The notes beneath the pieces were generated by a model, which did not search any database, was not told where the DNA came from, and saw only the letters and a list, made by a program, of their open reading frames with translations. This document shows positions 8,639 through 17,298 of a stretch of DNA of 64,000 nt, in pieces. The stretch comes from Chlamydiales bacterium (lineage in GTDB: Bacteria; Chlamydiota; Chlamydiia; Chlamydiales; Simkaniaceae). Numbering within the stretch: position 1 is the stretch's first letter; every line of letters begins with the position of its first letter. The stretch lies in contig JACKPR010000002.1 of assembly GCA_024233395.1 (NCBI GenBank), forward strand, positions 248,001 through 312,000. Direction: 5' to 3'. A program made the position numbers and the translations under genes.

Positions 8639-9880
8639 CTAACTTGAAAAAGAGTACCCTAACTCCGAAACTGCCTCCTCAGCAGAAATCTTTTTTCTTC
8701 TCATTCGAGATTCAATTATCCCCAAGACTCCTATATCTTCCCTGAGAGATAATCCTATATTCATGTTGACAATCTCTCTAGCAAAATCTGTAGGGATAAA
8801 AATTCCCTTTTTTTGATATTTTTGAATGTGAGCTCCCATAATTCCAATCCTGACTGCATCAGTCATCACTGGCATCATTTGTAATCGAAACCGATGGATA
8901 AATGCTTGATTTCTAAATAAGTGCTTCCCCTCAACAGGTGTCGTTGCTCCAATAACAACCACCCTTCTATCTTCTATCTCTGTTAATAAAACTCCAGCGA
9001 TATCTGTTGTCCCCCCTTCACCGAGTCCTGTTCCGATTAACTGCCAGATCTCGTCGATAAAGAGGATGGATCTTCCTTCTAATCCTTTTAAGAATCTGAA
9101 AATTTTTTTAACCCGCTCCTCTTTATCCCCCACATGCACAGCTCCTGCAATGATATCTGGACCAGTTGTTTTAAAAACGCGGAACCCCTGTAAGTCTGTA
9201 AGCTCCCCATTTCGAATTCGAGCACTCAAACTAGAGACAAGTGCTGTTTTTCCACTTCCTGAATCTCCTGCTAAAATCAAATTATTATTGGAAATATCTG
9301 CGCAGATGATATCGAGAATCGTGTCGATAAGAGACTCCCTATTCAGATAAAGGACATCTTCCTCCACCACCTCTTGAAGAGTGCTAGGCATTTTTGAACA
9401 TTTGATTTCGGGCCGTTCATAAAAATGAGGCACTTCAGCATGAAATTTTAAAGCCCAGTAAGGGAGCTGCACAAAACTCGCAGCTAAACAGAGCGATCGA
9501 TGTTCTTTTGAAAGGACCATTCCAACGGATGATGCGATCAGCCCCCCAAGAGCTATCATTTCGACTGAAACGTGAGCCATCGGAAAGATCGGGTGAGTTT
9601 TATCTTTTTCTCCTGCTCCCAATTGAATAACAGCGCTCCCCACACCTCCAATGATCCCAGTCAAATTAACAAAAGTGGAGGCACTTTCTAACTGAGGACC
9701 ACTAAAATAGTAGAGAGCCGTTCCGTGAAAAAATGTTCCCATAAGGTTCAAAGTTTTCATGGCTGGAATGCGATAGGAATCTGAAATGGAAGAACTTTTT
9801 AGGCCTGCTTGAGCAACTTTGCAAATGCCCCCCAAAAGAGCAAACCCTCCGACATCTTCAAAGTTAATTTTTAAAATCAC
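8639..9880 (-). CDS. Membrane-anchored ClpA/B-type AAA+ ATPase (tandem paralogue 1)
   Basis: A 413-aa protein of two parts. Residues 1 to about 145 hold several hydrophobic, probably membrane-spanning, segments. Residues 165-413 form one AAA+ domain: Walker A GDSGSGKT (205-212), Walker B SILFIDEIW (271-279) and sensor-1 VVVIGATTP. The stretch IIAGAVHVGDKEERVKKIF resembles the first nucleotide-binding domain of ClpB/ClpA (AGxKYRGxFEERL). The start is GTG at 9880. It lies 78 bp downstream of a broken gene with the same layout, so the pair is a tandem duplication. I do not recognise a named family; a membrane-tethered unfoldase or effector chaperone is possible. Confidence 0.75.
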   Translation of the reverse strand: MILKINFEDVGGFALLGGICKVAQAGLKSSSISDSYRIPAMKTLNLMGTFFHGTALYYFSGPQLESASTFVNLTGIIGGVGSAVIQLGAGEKDKTHPIFPMAHVSVEMIALGGLIASSVGMVLSKEHRSLCLAASFVQLPYWALKFHAEVPHFYERPEIKCSKMPSTLQEVVEEDVLYLNRESLIDTILDIICADISNNNLILAGDSGSGKTALVSSLSARIRNGELTDLQGFRVFKTTGPDIIAGAVHVGDKEERVKKIFRFLKGLEGRSILFIDEIWQLIGTGLGEGGTTDIAGVLLTEIEDRRVVVIGATTPVEGKHLFRNQAFIHRFRLQMMPVMTDAVRIGIMGAHIQKYQKKGIFIPTDFAREIVNMNIGLSLREDIGVLGIIESRMRRKKISAEEAVSELGYSFSS

Positions 9881-9958
9881 TTTTTATATTTAAGGCCCCT
9901 CACTTGAATAAAGTGAAGAGAATTCTATTAAAAACACCCTTTTATTGCAATCTTATAT

Positions 9959-11457
9959 CTACCTGGACCAGTGTTGAACAACTTGCTCTAAAACGGCATC
10001 AAGATCAAGAGGTTGCTCAAAAATGTTTCGGGGAATTTGTGAAATAACTTTTGCAAAGATTTGACTCTCTCCTCCAAACCCAAGACCAAGCTGTTCTTTT
10101 GCACGGACTAACTTCTCCTCAAATTCTTCAGAAATAGTGAACCCTTTAGAGTCTAAAATCGCTATATATCCTTCAATATATTCAAGAAGGTCTTCCTCTA
10201 AAACCGCGTCAGCAGGTCGTTTTGTTCGATCCATATTTGCTGCCGTGGCATAAAGAAGTCCAATATCGCGACGGAGAGATTTTTCTCCTTTTAAGGAATT
10301 GGCTAACTGAACACGCTCAAAGAAATTTTCTGGAAGTGTTAGATCCGGAAATTGCGTTTGAATTTCACCTAAGTGGAACTCCAAAATTTTCTGTCTTCTT
10401 GTAGGAGTCATTCGGGGCATGGTCACCTTTTCAAAACGATCTCGAAAGGGAGGGTTTTGATCAAGCTTTGCAGAATTTTCATGTGTCGTTGCAGCAATCA
10501 CTCGAATGTTAGGGTTCGCCATATAAGTTAAAAGGGCCTCAGCAATACTCGTTGCATCTGAGGACATCGACTTTCCTGTTGAAACCGCTTGATGAATCTC
10601 ATCAATAAAAACAACCACTTTTTCCTCTTCTTGTAAGCGCGATTCAAAATACCGAAACATCCTTCCAATTTTTTCCTGCATCATCCCAACATATTTCGTT
10701 CCCTCAATGATTGCAGTACATGTCGTTGAGAAAACTCTCCACCCTTCGCATCCAGGAACATTTCCACGATTAATTTCAGATGCAAGATACTTAATAAGCT
10801 CTGTTTTTCCTGATCCAGGCTCCCCCAAAAGACAGAGGATTGTTTAATTGAATATCAAGAGTTAGAAATGTTTGAAGTTTTTCAAACTCATTCCTTCCAA
10901 CTAAATAATGAACAGTCTTTCCCTTTAAACGCGTAGTTTCATCCACTAAGAACTCCGGGAATGATTTCTGAAAACTGATTCTTCTGATGACTAGTTTCAT
11001 GGATAAAGGCTGTTTCTTTATAGAATTTTTTTGCATAGCCAAGACCATAAAGGGTTGTAGCAATCACACATTGAACTCTAATATCATTATCGGTAGTAAG
11101 AATTGCTGAAACAACAATAACAACCCCTGCTGCTAAAACAACCATTTCGTTAATGGAATGAAACGCTTTGACAGCTCTTCCTTCTTTAGCTTCTTTTTTC
11201 GAAAAGAACCCAGTTTGAGTCAGCGTTTCCAGTAGTGTATAAATCCCTCCAAAAGAAATGACACTTACGGAAAAAAGAGTTTGGGTCTCAGCAGGAATCA
11301 TTTGCTTAAAAAAATGATAATGAACAATGTAGTTCAAAGGGAGAGCTATTAAAGCAAGTTTAGATTTACCGGTGACGACTTCAACTCCTTTTAGACTTCC
11401 GATAACTAGAGCTACTCTGCCAACGGCACTATAAGAAGGATTGAAAATTGGTTCCAT
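9959..11457 (-). pseudogene. Membrane-anchored ClpA/B-type AAA+ ATPase (paralogue 2), two frameshifts
   Basis: Three overlapping reading frames (11457-10939, 11063-10791, 10828-9959) join into one 498-codon gene if two +1 shifts are made. The first is near 10957, in ATT-CCC-GGA, giving ...EIIPEFLVDETTRLKG. The second is near 10846, in AAT-CCT-CTG, giving ...LNN(L)CLLGEPGSGKT. The joined protein aligns with its neighbour: hydrophobic N-terminal half, Walker A GEPGSGKT, Walker B VVVFIDEIHQ, sensor ATTHEN, and a C-terminal helical lid. The ATG 11457 has AGGA five bases upstream. The rest of the frame is clean, so this is a very recent pseudogene, a sequence error, or recoding. Confidence 0.75.
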
Positions 11458-11643
11458 TATATCCTGAATTTAAATAATGCTTAAAGATTATAATACCTTA
11501 TCATTAAAAAATTCAATACAATCTTTTAAAAATTGAATTGACAATGAATAGGGCGCGTCCCTAATCAATCAATAGAAAGAGGCTTTCTTTATAAGAGAAA
11601 TTTCACTTGAGATATTTAAGGATAATGGCTAGGATATTGGTGA

Positions 11644-11810
11644 TAACCTGAGTTATTGGTTTATTTTGCTAATTCTCATAGGAGATTTCGCTTAAATTCT
11701 TGGGTTTTTTATCGTATGGAATGGCCAAAAGGACCCTTTCCAAGATAAAAAATCAAGAAGAAAGAGAAAAATTTCTGAGAAGGAGTGAAATAAACCCAAA
11801 ACTCAGGTTA
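11644..11810. repeat. Palindromic element E1 (about 167 bp)
   Basis: Fills most of the 379-bp divergent gap between the AAA+ gene and the cdsZ-like gene. The left end TAACCTGAGTTATTGG is matched inverted by the right end, and the arms pair imperfectly over about 70 bp, meeting at a core GGAATGGCC...GGACCCTTTCC near 11727. The ends are TA/TA. Left of it (11458-11643) is AT-rich with only a weak TTGACA (11538-11543) and no clear -10 box. Confidence 0.6.
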
Positions 11811-11836
11811 AGTAAGAAATAGACTGAGAGAGCTCC

Positions 11837-12604
11837 ATGCAAAAAGGACTAAAGCCATTACTTGACATTCAAGAACTTGATATTAAGATGATCCGTCTGA
11901 TGCGCGTAAAAAAACAGCGCCAGGGAGAGCTTAAGCAAATCGAATCGCTCAGAACAGAGCTTAAAGAACAGCTAAAGCTTAAAGAAGAAGAGATTCAGGG
12001 AATTGAGACCCAAGTCAATGGTCTCGAAGAAAAAATTCAAACTTTGACTGATAAATACAAAAAGCTTGAAGGGCAACAAGCCAGCGTAAAAAGGGTCGAA
12101 GAATTCAATGCCCTCACTCAAGAAATGACCACTGTTGAACGGGAAAAGGTCGCTCTTGAAACACAAACCTCAAACATTCTCGATCGAAAGGTTGCTGAAG
12201 AAGAAATTCTAGAAAAAATCAAAGACAGTCTAGCATCTTCGGAAACCAATAGTATTGAACTTGAAAAAGAAATTAAATTGAGTATCGACCAAATCAATAC
12301 AGAAGGTCAACAACTTAAAGTTGAAAGAGATCAAATCGTCGGAAATGCTGATCCTGAAAGCTTGAAAATTTACGAAAGACTCCTTCGCAATAAAAAAGAC
12401 CGCGTGATTGTACCGATTGAAAATCGTACCTGCAGCGGTTGCCACATTGCTCTTACCCTTCAACATGAGAATCTTGTACGAAAGGGAGAGTCTGTAGTCT
12501 TTTGTGAGCATTGCTCACGAATCCACTACTGGGAAGAAAGCGAAGCTGTTGAAGGCGCAACTGCTCAACCACGTCGCCGTAGACGTCGAACAGTGAAAGC
12601 GTAA
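11837..12604 (+). CDS. Coiled-coil C4 zinc-ribbon protein, CdsZ/CT398-like
   Basis: A 255-aa protein. Residues 10-190 form a long charged coiled coil, and the C-terminus has a four-cysteine zinc ribbon (CSGCH...FCEHC). This is the layout of C. trachomatis CT398, reported to bind sigma-54 and the type III secretion ATPase/stator proteins, so a role linking late transcription and type III secretion is plausible. It ends with a basic tail of six arginines (RRRRRR) that I do not remember in other members and that could bind nucleic acid. It stands just before rnpB on the same strand. Confidence 0.78.
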   Translation: MQKGLKPLLDIQELDIKMIRLMRVKKQRQGELKQIESLRTELKEQLKLKEEEIQGIETQVNGLEEKIQTLTDKYKKLEGQQASVKRVEEFNALTQEMTTVEREKVALETQTSNILDRKVAEEEILEKIKDSLASSETNSIELEKEIKLSIDQINTEGQQLKVERDQIVGNADPESLKIYERLLRNKKDRVIVPIENRTCSGCHIALTLQHENLVRKGESVVFCEHCSRIHYWEESEAVEGATAQPRRRRRRTVKA

Positions 12605-12636
12605 GCCTCGATAAAATAGAGGTAGAAAAACACTAC

Positions 12637-12991
12637 GGAGTAGGATGCAATCGCTGTTGCAAAAGCTTAGCTTCTGCAAGAGAGGAAAGTCCGGACTTCA
12701 TAGAAAAAGGTGCCAGCGAAATGCTGGGGGCCGTAAGGCTACGGAAAGTGCAACAGAAAACAAGCCGCTATCTCTTTGGATAGATAGGATGAAAATGCTA
12801 GGTTTGAGACCTAGCCCCTTGGTAGTAATACTTTGGTGATGCAAACCCCACCTGAAGCAAGAAAAGAGTTCGAACTGTTTTTCGCAATGGAACTCTTTCA
12901 AGATCGCTTGAGGATCTTAGCAATAAGGTCCCTAGATGAATGATTGCAACTTGCAGTTTGCAAGTGACAGAATCCGGCTTATTCCCCCTCC
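12637..12991 (+). ncRNA. rnpB: RNase P RNA
   Basis: Bacterial type A RNase P RNA, which matures tRNA 5' ends. Hallmarks seen are the P4 5' block GAGGAAAGTCCGGACTTC (12681-12698) and the matching 3' block ACAGAATCCGGCTTA (12967-12981), with GGTGCCAGCG and GGGCCGTAAGG between them. The ends are set by pairing of GGAG (12637) with CTCC (12988-12991) and are approximate. Short open frames across it are not genes. Confidence 0.93.
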
Positions 12992-13001
12992 GGGAATTTT
13001 G

Positions 13002-13031
13002 AGCGTCAACGTTTATCGTTGACGCTTTTTT
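13002..13031 (+). terminator. Intrinsic terminator of rnpB, inside the 3' end of xerC
   Basis: A 9-bp perfect stem GCGTCAACG / CGTTGACGC (13003-13011 and 13017-13025) with loop TTTAT is followed by six T on the plus strand. The xerC stop codon (13013-13015, minus strand) lies in the loop, and the last xerC codons form the right arm. Confidence 0.88.
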
Positions 13032-13915
13032 GCTCTTGGATGAGAGCGTTCATAGACTTCCCGCTTTAACTTGGTAGAAACACGTGTATAAATCGTCGTT
13101 GTTCCTAAAGACGAGTGGCCCAGAAGAACTTGGATCGTTTTAAGATCCATTCCCTTTTCTAACCAATGAGTTGCAATTGTATGACGAATCGTATGAGGGG
13201 TAATGTTTCCTGCAAGCCCACTTTTTCGAAGATAATTTTTAAAGAGTCGATCAATCGATCGTGTCGTTAAACGTTTTCCCCATTTATTTAAAAAGATGGC
13301 TTCCTGATCTTTTTCACAGTAGGGTTTTCCTTCTTCATAACGACGCGAATCTTTTAGGTAGCTTTGAATCCACTTAGCAACGGTTTGAGTAATCGGAACA
13401 ACACGTTCTTTCTTCCCTTTTCCTTTAACTCGGAGTGAACGTCCTCTAAAATTAAAGTCTGTACGACTAAGAGATGCTAGTTCGCTAATACGAAGACCTG
13501 AACTATAAAAGAGTTCCATGATGGAGCGATCACGAAGTCCAAGAAGTTCATCCGTATTCGGTTGCTTAAAGAGCTCTTCAACTTCCTGATAGGAAAGAGC
13601 TTTAGGTATTGGTTTATCGAGTTTGGGACTCCCAATATCTGCAGCAGGATTCACCTGAATTTTTTTCTCTCTTAAAAGGTATTTAAACAGAGAGCGAATG
13701 GATGAAAGATGGCGCAGAACGGTCCGCTTTGAAACTCCTTTCATCTGAAGATGTCCTAGATAATTTCGGATCAGCTTTTTATCGACCTCTCTTTTCCCTA
13801 CAAAACCTTCAAAAGCTTTTAAATCGAGACGATAATTCCGCAAGGTATGCTCCGAGGCATTTTTCACTACCTCCATATGGTGAATAAAATTTTGTATTTT
13901 TTCTCTCAATTTCAT
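13013..13915 (-). CDS. xerC: Tyrosine recombinase XerC/XerD
   Basis: A 300-aa site-specific recombinase for chromosome dimer resolution. An N-terminal SAM-like domain precedes the catalytic domain, where R (GLRISELASL), K (GKGKKERVVPI), HxxR (HTIRHTIATH), H (LLGHSSLGTT) and the nucleophile Y (IYTRV) are all visible. The C-terminus HPRAKKRQR and the neighbourhood (near rnz and an ABC-F gene, as I recall for Chlamydia CT346-CT348) favour XerC over XerD. The ATG at 13915 abuts palindromic element E2, which supplies its whole 5' leader; no Shine-Dalgarno is visible. Confidence 0.85.
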   Translation of the reverse strand: MKLREKIQNFIHHMEVVKNASEHTLRNYRLDLKAFEGFVGKREVDKKLIRNYLGHLQMKGVSKRTVLRHLSSIRSLFKYLLREKKIQVNPAADIGSPKLDKPIPKALSYQEVEELFKQPNTDELLGLRDRSIMELFYSSGLRISELASLSRTDFNFRGRSLRVKGKGKKERVVPITQTVAKWIQSYLKDSRRYEEGKPYCEKDQEAIFLNKWGKRLTTRSIDRLFKNYLRKSGLAGNITPHTIRHTIATHWLEKGMDLKTIQVLLGHSSLGTTTIYTRVSTKLKREVYERSHPRAKKRQR

Positions 13916-13916
13916 C

Positions 13917-14086
13917 TATAGCTAAAACACTTTAAAAATGGGATGATTTATCCGGATCTTTCCGATGTCTTTTGACTCCTTAAAACCTCTCCTTGTCTCA
14001 TGGACAATGTTCTCGGTTTTAAGAAGCCAAAATCCATCAAAAATCTCTCGCTTAAATCATCCCATTTTTAAATTGCTTTAGCTATA
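13917..14086. repeat. Palindromic element E2 (170 bp)
   Basis: The 34-bp terminal arms (13917-13950 and 14053-14086) are inverted copies with two mismatches, starting TATAGCTAAA and ending TTTAGCTATA. Pairing continues inward: TTTTGACTCCTTAAAACC near 13970 pairs with GGTTTTAAGAAGCCAAAA with two mismatches, and the centre is TTGTC-TCATG-GACAA. The whole element is one long imperfect hairpin in the divergent xerC/GDPD gap. Confidence 0.75.
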
Positions 14087-14095
14087 AAATAACTA

Positions 14096-14124
14096 TATAG
14101 CTAAAGTTATTTAAAATTGAGATG
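14096..14124. repeat. Solo copy of an E2 arm
   Basis: Begins TATAGCTAAA like the E2 left arm and agrees with it at about 23 of 29 positions in direct orientation. It ends 7 bp before the GDPD start codon, so it forms that gene's leader. Confidence 0.45.
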
Positions 14125-14131
14125 TTCTTTC

Positions 14132-14806
14132 ATGAAAGTAATCGCTCATAGAGGTGCTTCTCTTGAAGCTCCAGAAAACACCCTAAGTGCTTTTAAAAAA
14201 GCTCAGGAGTATCAAGTCGATCTGATTGAGCTCGATGTTCACCTAACAAAAGACCTAATTCCTGTTGTTATTCATGATCCAATGGTTGATCTTGATCCGC
14301 CCCGCCCCATTCAAGAAATGACTTTAAAAGAAATCCGAAGCATCGATGTAGGAATATCTTTTTCTCAAAAGTTTGCTGGAGAGAAAATCCCCACCCTTAA
14401 AGAAGTATTAGAATTAAATGAAACATTGATGATCGAAATCAAATGGAATGGCCTTCCCTTTCACCATTCAGTAGAGCCCATTCTTCAACTGGTAGATAAA
14501 AAACATTGGATTGCCTGTCTAGATCTTGAAGTCATTAAATACGTAAAAAAAAGAGGATATAAGACCATTGGCGTGGTTGAATCTCAATCAAACCTCTCTC
14601 CTTTCATTATTCTTTCTCCCGAAATCCTAGCCCTTGAACAAGATCTGATTTCCCCTTCTCTCATTTCCTATTTGCATTCTTTAGGGATAGAAGCATGGGG
14701 ATGGACGGTGGATGACCCTATCAAAGCACTTGAGTTAAAAAAAATGGGACTCGATGGGCTGATTACGAATAATATTTCTGGAATCAAGACTTGTCTCTCA
14801 TTTTAA
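14132..14806 (+). CDS. Glycerophosphodiester phosphodiesterase
   Basis: Small (224 aa) cytoplasmic GDPD/UgpQ-type enzyme that hydrolyses glycerophosphodiesters to glycerol-3-phosphate and an alcohol. Motifs are HRGASLEAPENTLSAF at the N-terminus (catalytic His), ELDVHLTKD and VVIHD (metal ligands and second His), and the C-terminal WGWTVDD/GLDGLITN strands. The frame is open from a TTG at 14117, but ATG 14132 directly precedes the first strand KVIAHRG, which is the usual start. It could recycle phospholipid head groups from the host. Confidence 0.88.
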   Translation: MKVIAHRGASLEAPENTLSAFKKAQEYQVDLIELDVHLTKDLIPVVIHDPMVDLDPPRPIQEMTLKEIRSIDVGISFSQKFAGEKIPTLKEVLELNETLMIEIKWNGLPFHHSVEPILQLVDKKHWIACLDLEVIKYVKKRGYKTIGVVESQSNLSPFIILSPEILALEQDLISPSLISYLHSLGIEAWGWTVDDPIKALELKKMGLDGLITNNISGIKTCLSF

Positions 14807-14830
14807 CTTCTGCTATAATCGCTTCTAATT

Positions 14831-16411
14831 ATGATTACCTTAGATAAGATTTCCAAAAAAATCGGGACACGTGTTCTATTCGACGATGTTAGCGCAAGCT
14901 TTAACCCAGGAAACCGGTATGGTTTGACGGGACCCAATGGAGCAGGTAAATCAACACTTTTAAAAATTATGATGGGTGTAGAAGATGCAACTTCTGGATC
15001 TGTCTCTCTCCCTAAAAAAGTGGGCTTCCTTAGACAAAATATCGAAGAGTTTAAGGATGCACGGGTTCTTGATGCTGTCATCATGGGGAACGAACGCCTT
15101 TGGAATGCCTTAGTAGAAAGAGACATGCTCTATGAAAAAGAGATGACCGATGAAATTGGCATGCGCCTAGGTGATTTAGAAGAAATTGTTGCTGATGAAG
15201 AGGGTTATAGTGCTGAATCTGATGCAGAAGTCTTACTCATTGGAATGGGAATCGAAGCTGATTTTCATGGGAAGAAAATGCATGAACTCCCCAGCGATCT
15301 TCAATTTAGAGTCCTTCTTTGCCAGGCTCTTTTTGGAGGTCCTGAAGCCCTTCTATTGGATGAACCAACAAACCATCTTGATTTAGGATCGATTGGTTGG
15401 CTTGAAGAGTTCCTCCATAATTACTCTGGAACCCTTATTGTTGTGAGTCACGACCGCCACTTCTTAAATAGCGTTACAACTCACATCGCCGATATCGATT
15501 ATGACACCATCATCACCTATCCTGGGAATTATGATGATATGCTCGTTGCTAAAACAGCGGTCCGGGAACGAGCTGAACAAGATGCAAAATCTAAAGAAAA
15601 AAAGATCTCTCAACTCAAAGAGTTTGTCGCAAAGTTTGGAGCCGGAACTCGAGCATCTCAAGTTCAGTCAAGGATAAGAGAAATCAAACGCCTCCAACCT
15701 CAGGAACTAAAAAAATCCAATATCCAACGCCCTTATATTCGTTTCACTCCTCCTGAAAAACCCTCTGGAAAAGTCGTCTTTAAAGTTGAGGGAATCAGTA
15801 AAGCTTTTGATGGAAATCAAGTCATCAATAACTTTTCCATCGAAGTCATGAAAGGCGATAAAATTGCTGTAATCGGAACCAACGGGATTGGGAAAACCAC
15901 CCTTCTTCGCATGCTTGTCGGAGAACTTGAGCCTGATAGTGGAACCATTGAAAGAGGGCATCAAGTTGACCTCGGTTATTTCCCACAAAATCATGAAGAC
16001 TTTATCGACAAGTCAGAAAAAATCGAAGCTTTTGATTGGTTGAAACGGTATAAAGCAAATGCTTATGACCAAGAAATTCGTGGAGTCATGGGGAAAATGC
16101 TCTTTGGTGGTGACGATGCTTTTAAAGAAATCTCTAAGCTTTCAGGTGGAGAAACCGCACGCCTTATTTTTGCTGCCCTTCTTTTAAACAACCATAACAC
16201 CTTGGTTTTAGATGAACCCAATAATCATCTGGACTTAGAAGCTGTTTCTGCTTTGGGATGGGGTTTATCAGAGTTTCAAGGGACTGCAATTGTTGCCGCT
16301 CACGACCGAGATCTTATCAATGATTTTGCAACAAAGATCATTTCTATAGAAAAAGATGGCATTCATGTTTTTGATGGAACTTTGGAAGCCTATCTTTCCG
16401 CAAAAACCTAG
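14831..16411 (+). CDS. ABC-F family ATPase, YbiT-like
   Basis: Soluble protein (526 aa) with two ABC domains and no membrane region, of the ABC-F translation-factor family that binds the ribosomal E site. Walker A motifs are GPNGAGKST (first) and GTNGIGKTT (second); Walker B motifs are LLLDEPTNHLD and LVLDEPNNHLD. The second signature is canonical (LSGGETARL), but the first is degraded (LPSDLQFRVLL), as I recall for YbiT-type members. It probably matches C. trachomatis CT348, which lies next to xerC there. The ATG 14831 follows the GDPD stop by 24 bases. Confidence 0.88.
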   Translation: MITLDKISKKIGTRVLFDDVSASFNPGNRYGLTGPNGAGKSTLLKIMMGVEDATSGSVSLPKKVGFLRQNIEEFKDARVLDAVIMGNERLWNALVERDMLYEKEMTDEIGMRLGDLEEIVADEEGYSAESDAEVLLIGMGIEADFHGKKMHELPSDLQFRVLLCQALFGGPEALLLDEPTNHLDLGSIGWLEEFLHNYSGTLIVVSHDRHFLNSVTTHIADIDYDTIITYPGNYDDMLVAKTAVRERAEQDAKSKEKKISQLKEFVAKFGAGTRASQVQSRIREIKRLQPQELKKSNIQRPYIRFTPPEKPSGKVVFKVEGISKAFDGNQVINNFSIEVMKGDKIAVIGTNGIGKTTLLRMLVGELEPDSGTIERGHQVDLGYFPQNHEDFIDKSEKIEAFDWLKRYKANAYDQEIRGVMGKMLFGGDDAFKEISKLSGGETARLIFAALLLNNHNTLVLDEPNNHLDLEAVSALGWGLSEFQGTAIVAAHDRDLINDFATKIISIEKDGIHVFDGTLEAYLSAKT

Positions 16412-16428
16412 TTTCCAAACGCTGCCTA

Positions 16429-17133
16429 ATGTTTACGAAAGAAAAGTTTTTTTCTTTAACCCTTCGACGCAGACATAAAAATGCTGGCCTCCATCTTCGC
16501 GCACTTTATGAACAAAAACTTCCTCTAGATCTCCATTACCGAGCAATGGAAGAGTGGCTGAACCTCCCTCCAATTGAAGAAACAATTCAGCAAATGACCG
16601 ACCGCTTCCATCTTCATATGAAAGAAGCTTCTATCTCTATTCAAGAACATAATCTTCTTGTCAATCGGCTTGACACACTTTCTGATATCCCCTTCGGTCC
16701 CCTGATGATTTATCTTGAAGACCTCCGCTCAGCTTATAACATTGGAAGCATCCTCCGTACTGTTGAAGCTTTTCGGCTGGGAACCGTTATCTTTTCAGAA
16801 AAGACCCCTTATGCCGATCATCCAAAAGTTCAGAAAACCGCAATGGGAACAGAAGCAATTGTCCCTATTCACCAAGGAAATCTTTCTCATTTAAAAAGGC
16901 CCCTTATTGCTTTAGAAATAGTAGAAAATGCCCCTTCTATTTACGACTTTTCATTTCCTCAAACCTTTTCATTGCTTTTAGGAAATGAGGAATATGGGCT
17001 AAAAGAAGAAACGCTGCGCCAAGCCGACCAAATTGTTCAAATCCCCCTCTTAGGTTCAAAAAACTCTCTAAATGTTGCCAATGCTTTTGCCATTGTAGCA
17101 GCTGAGATTTGCAGAAAAAATTCCACCGTTTAA
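16429..17133 (+). CDS. SpoU/TrmH-family RNA 2'-O-methyltransferase
   Basis: A 234-aa SPOUT methyltransferase. All three family motifs are present in the C-terminal half: NIGSILRT (motif 1), LLGNEEYGL (motif 2) and IPLLGSKNSLNVANAFAI (motif 3), which build the trefoil knot that binds S-adenosylmethionine. The N-terminal 90 residues are a charged helical region that may select the RNA. The target (tRNA or rRNA ribose) cannot be told from sequence. It follows the ABC-F gene by 17 bases and is probably co-transcribed. Confidence 0.87.
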   Translation: MFTKEKFFSLTLRRRHKNAGLHLRALYEQKLPLDLHYRAMEEWLNLPPIEETIQQMTDRFHLHMKEASISIQEHNLLVNRLDTLSDIPFGPLMIYLEDLRSAYNIGSILRTVEAFRLGTVIFSEKTPYADHPKVQKTAMGTEAIVPIHQGNLSHLKRPLIALEIVENAPSIYDFSFPQTFSLLLGNEEYGLKEETLRQADQIVQIPLLGSKNSLNVANAFAIVAAEICRKNSTV

Positions 17134-17233
17134 TTTTTACCAAAGAGAGCACAGAGAAGACCTTTGCAGCGACATTCGTTCATTAAGAATTGGTTAAGCT
17201 CTTATTAATTTAATAATAATTGCGACGATTTTA

Positions 17234-17262
17234 TTGAAAATTCGGCATCCTTCCTCTATGAT
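17234..17262 (+). promoter_or_regulatory. Candidate promoter for the 17299 gene
   Basis: TTGAAA (17234-17239), a 17-base spacer, then TATGAT (17257-17262) in a 165-bp AT-rich gap. It is well placed for a start about 30 bases upstream of the ATG, where GGAG (17275-17278) and a later weak purine stretch lie. Confidence 0.45.
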
Positions 17263-17298
17263 AATAGTCAACGAGGAGTAAGTGAGATAGATTCCAAA

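Noticed and set aside
10791..11063. A separate 90-aa gene on the minus strand
   Set aside because: It is the middle segment of the frameshifted AAA+ gene; its first 30 codons are out of frame with the conserved protein.
12645..12901. Short open frames on both strands in this stretch
   Set aside because: They lie within the RNase P RNA gene and have no coding character.
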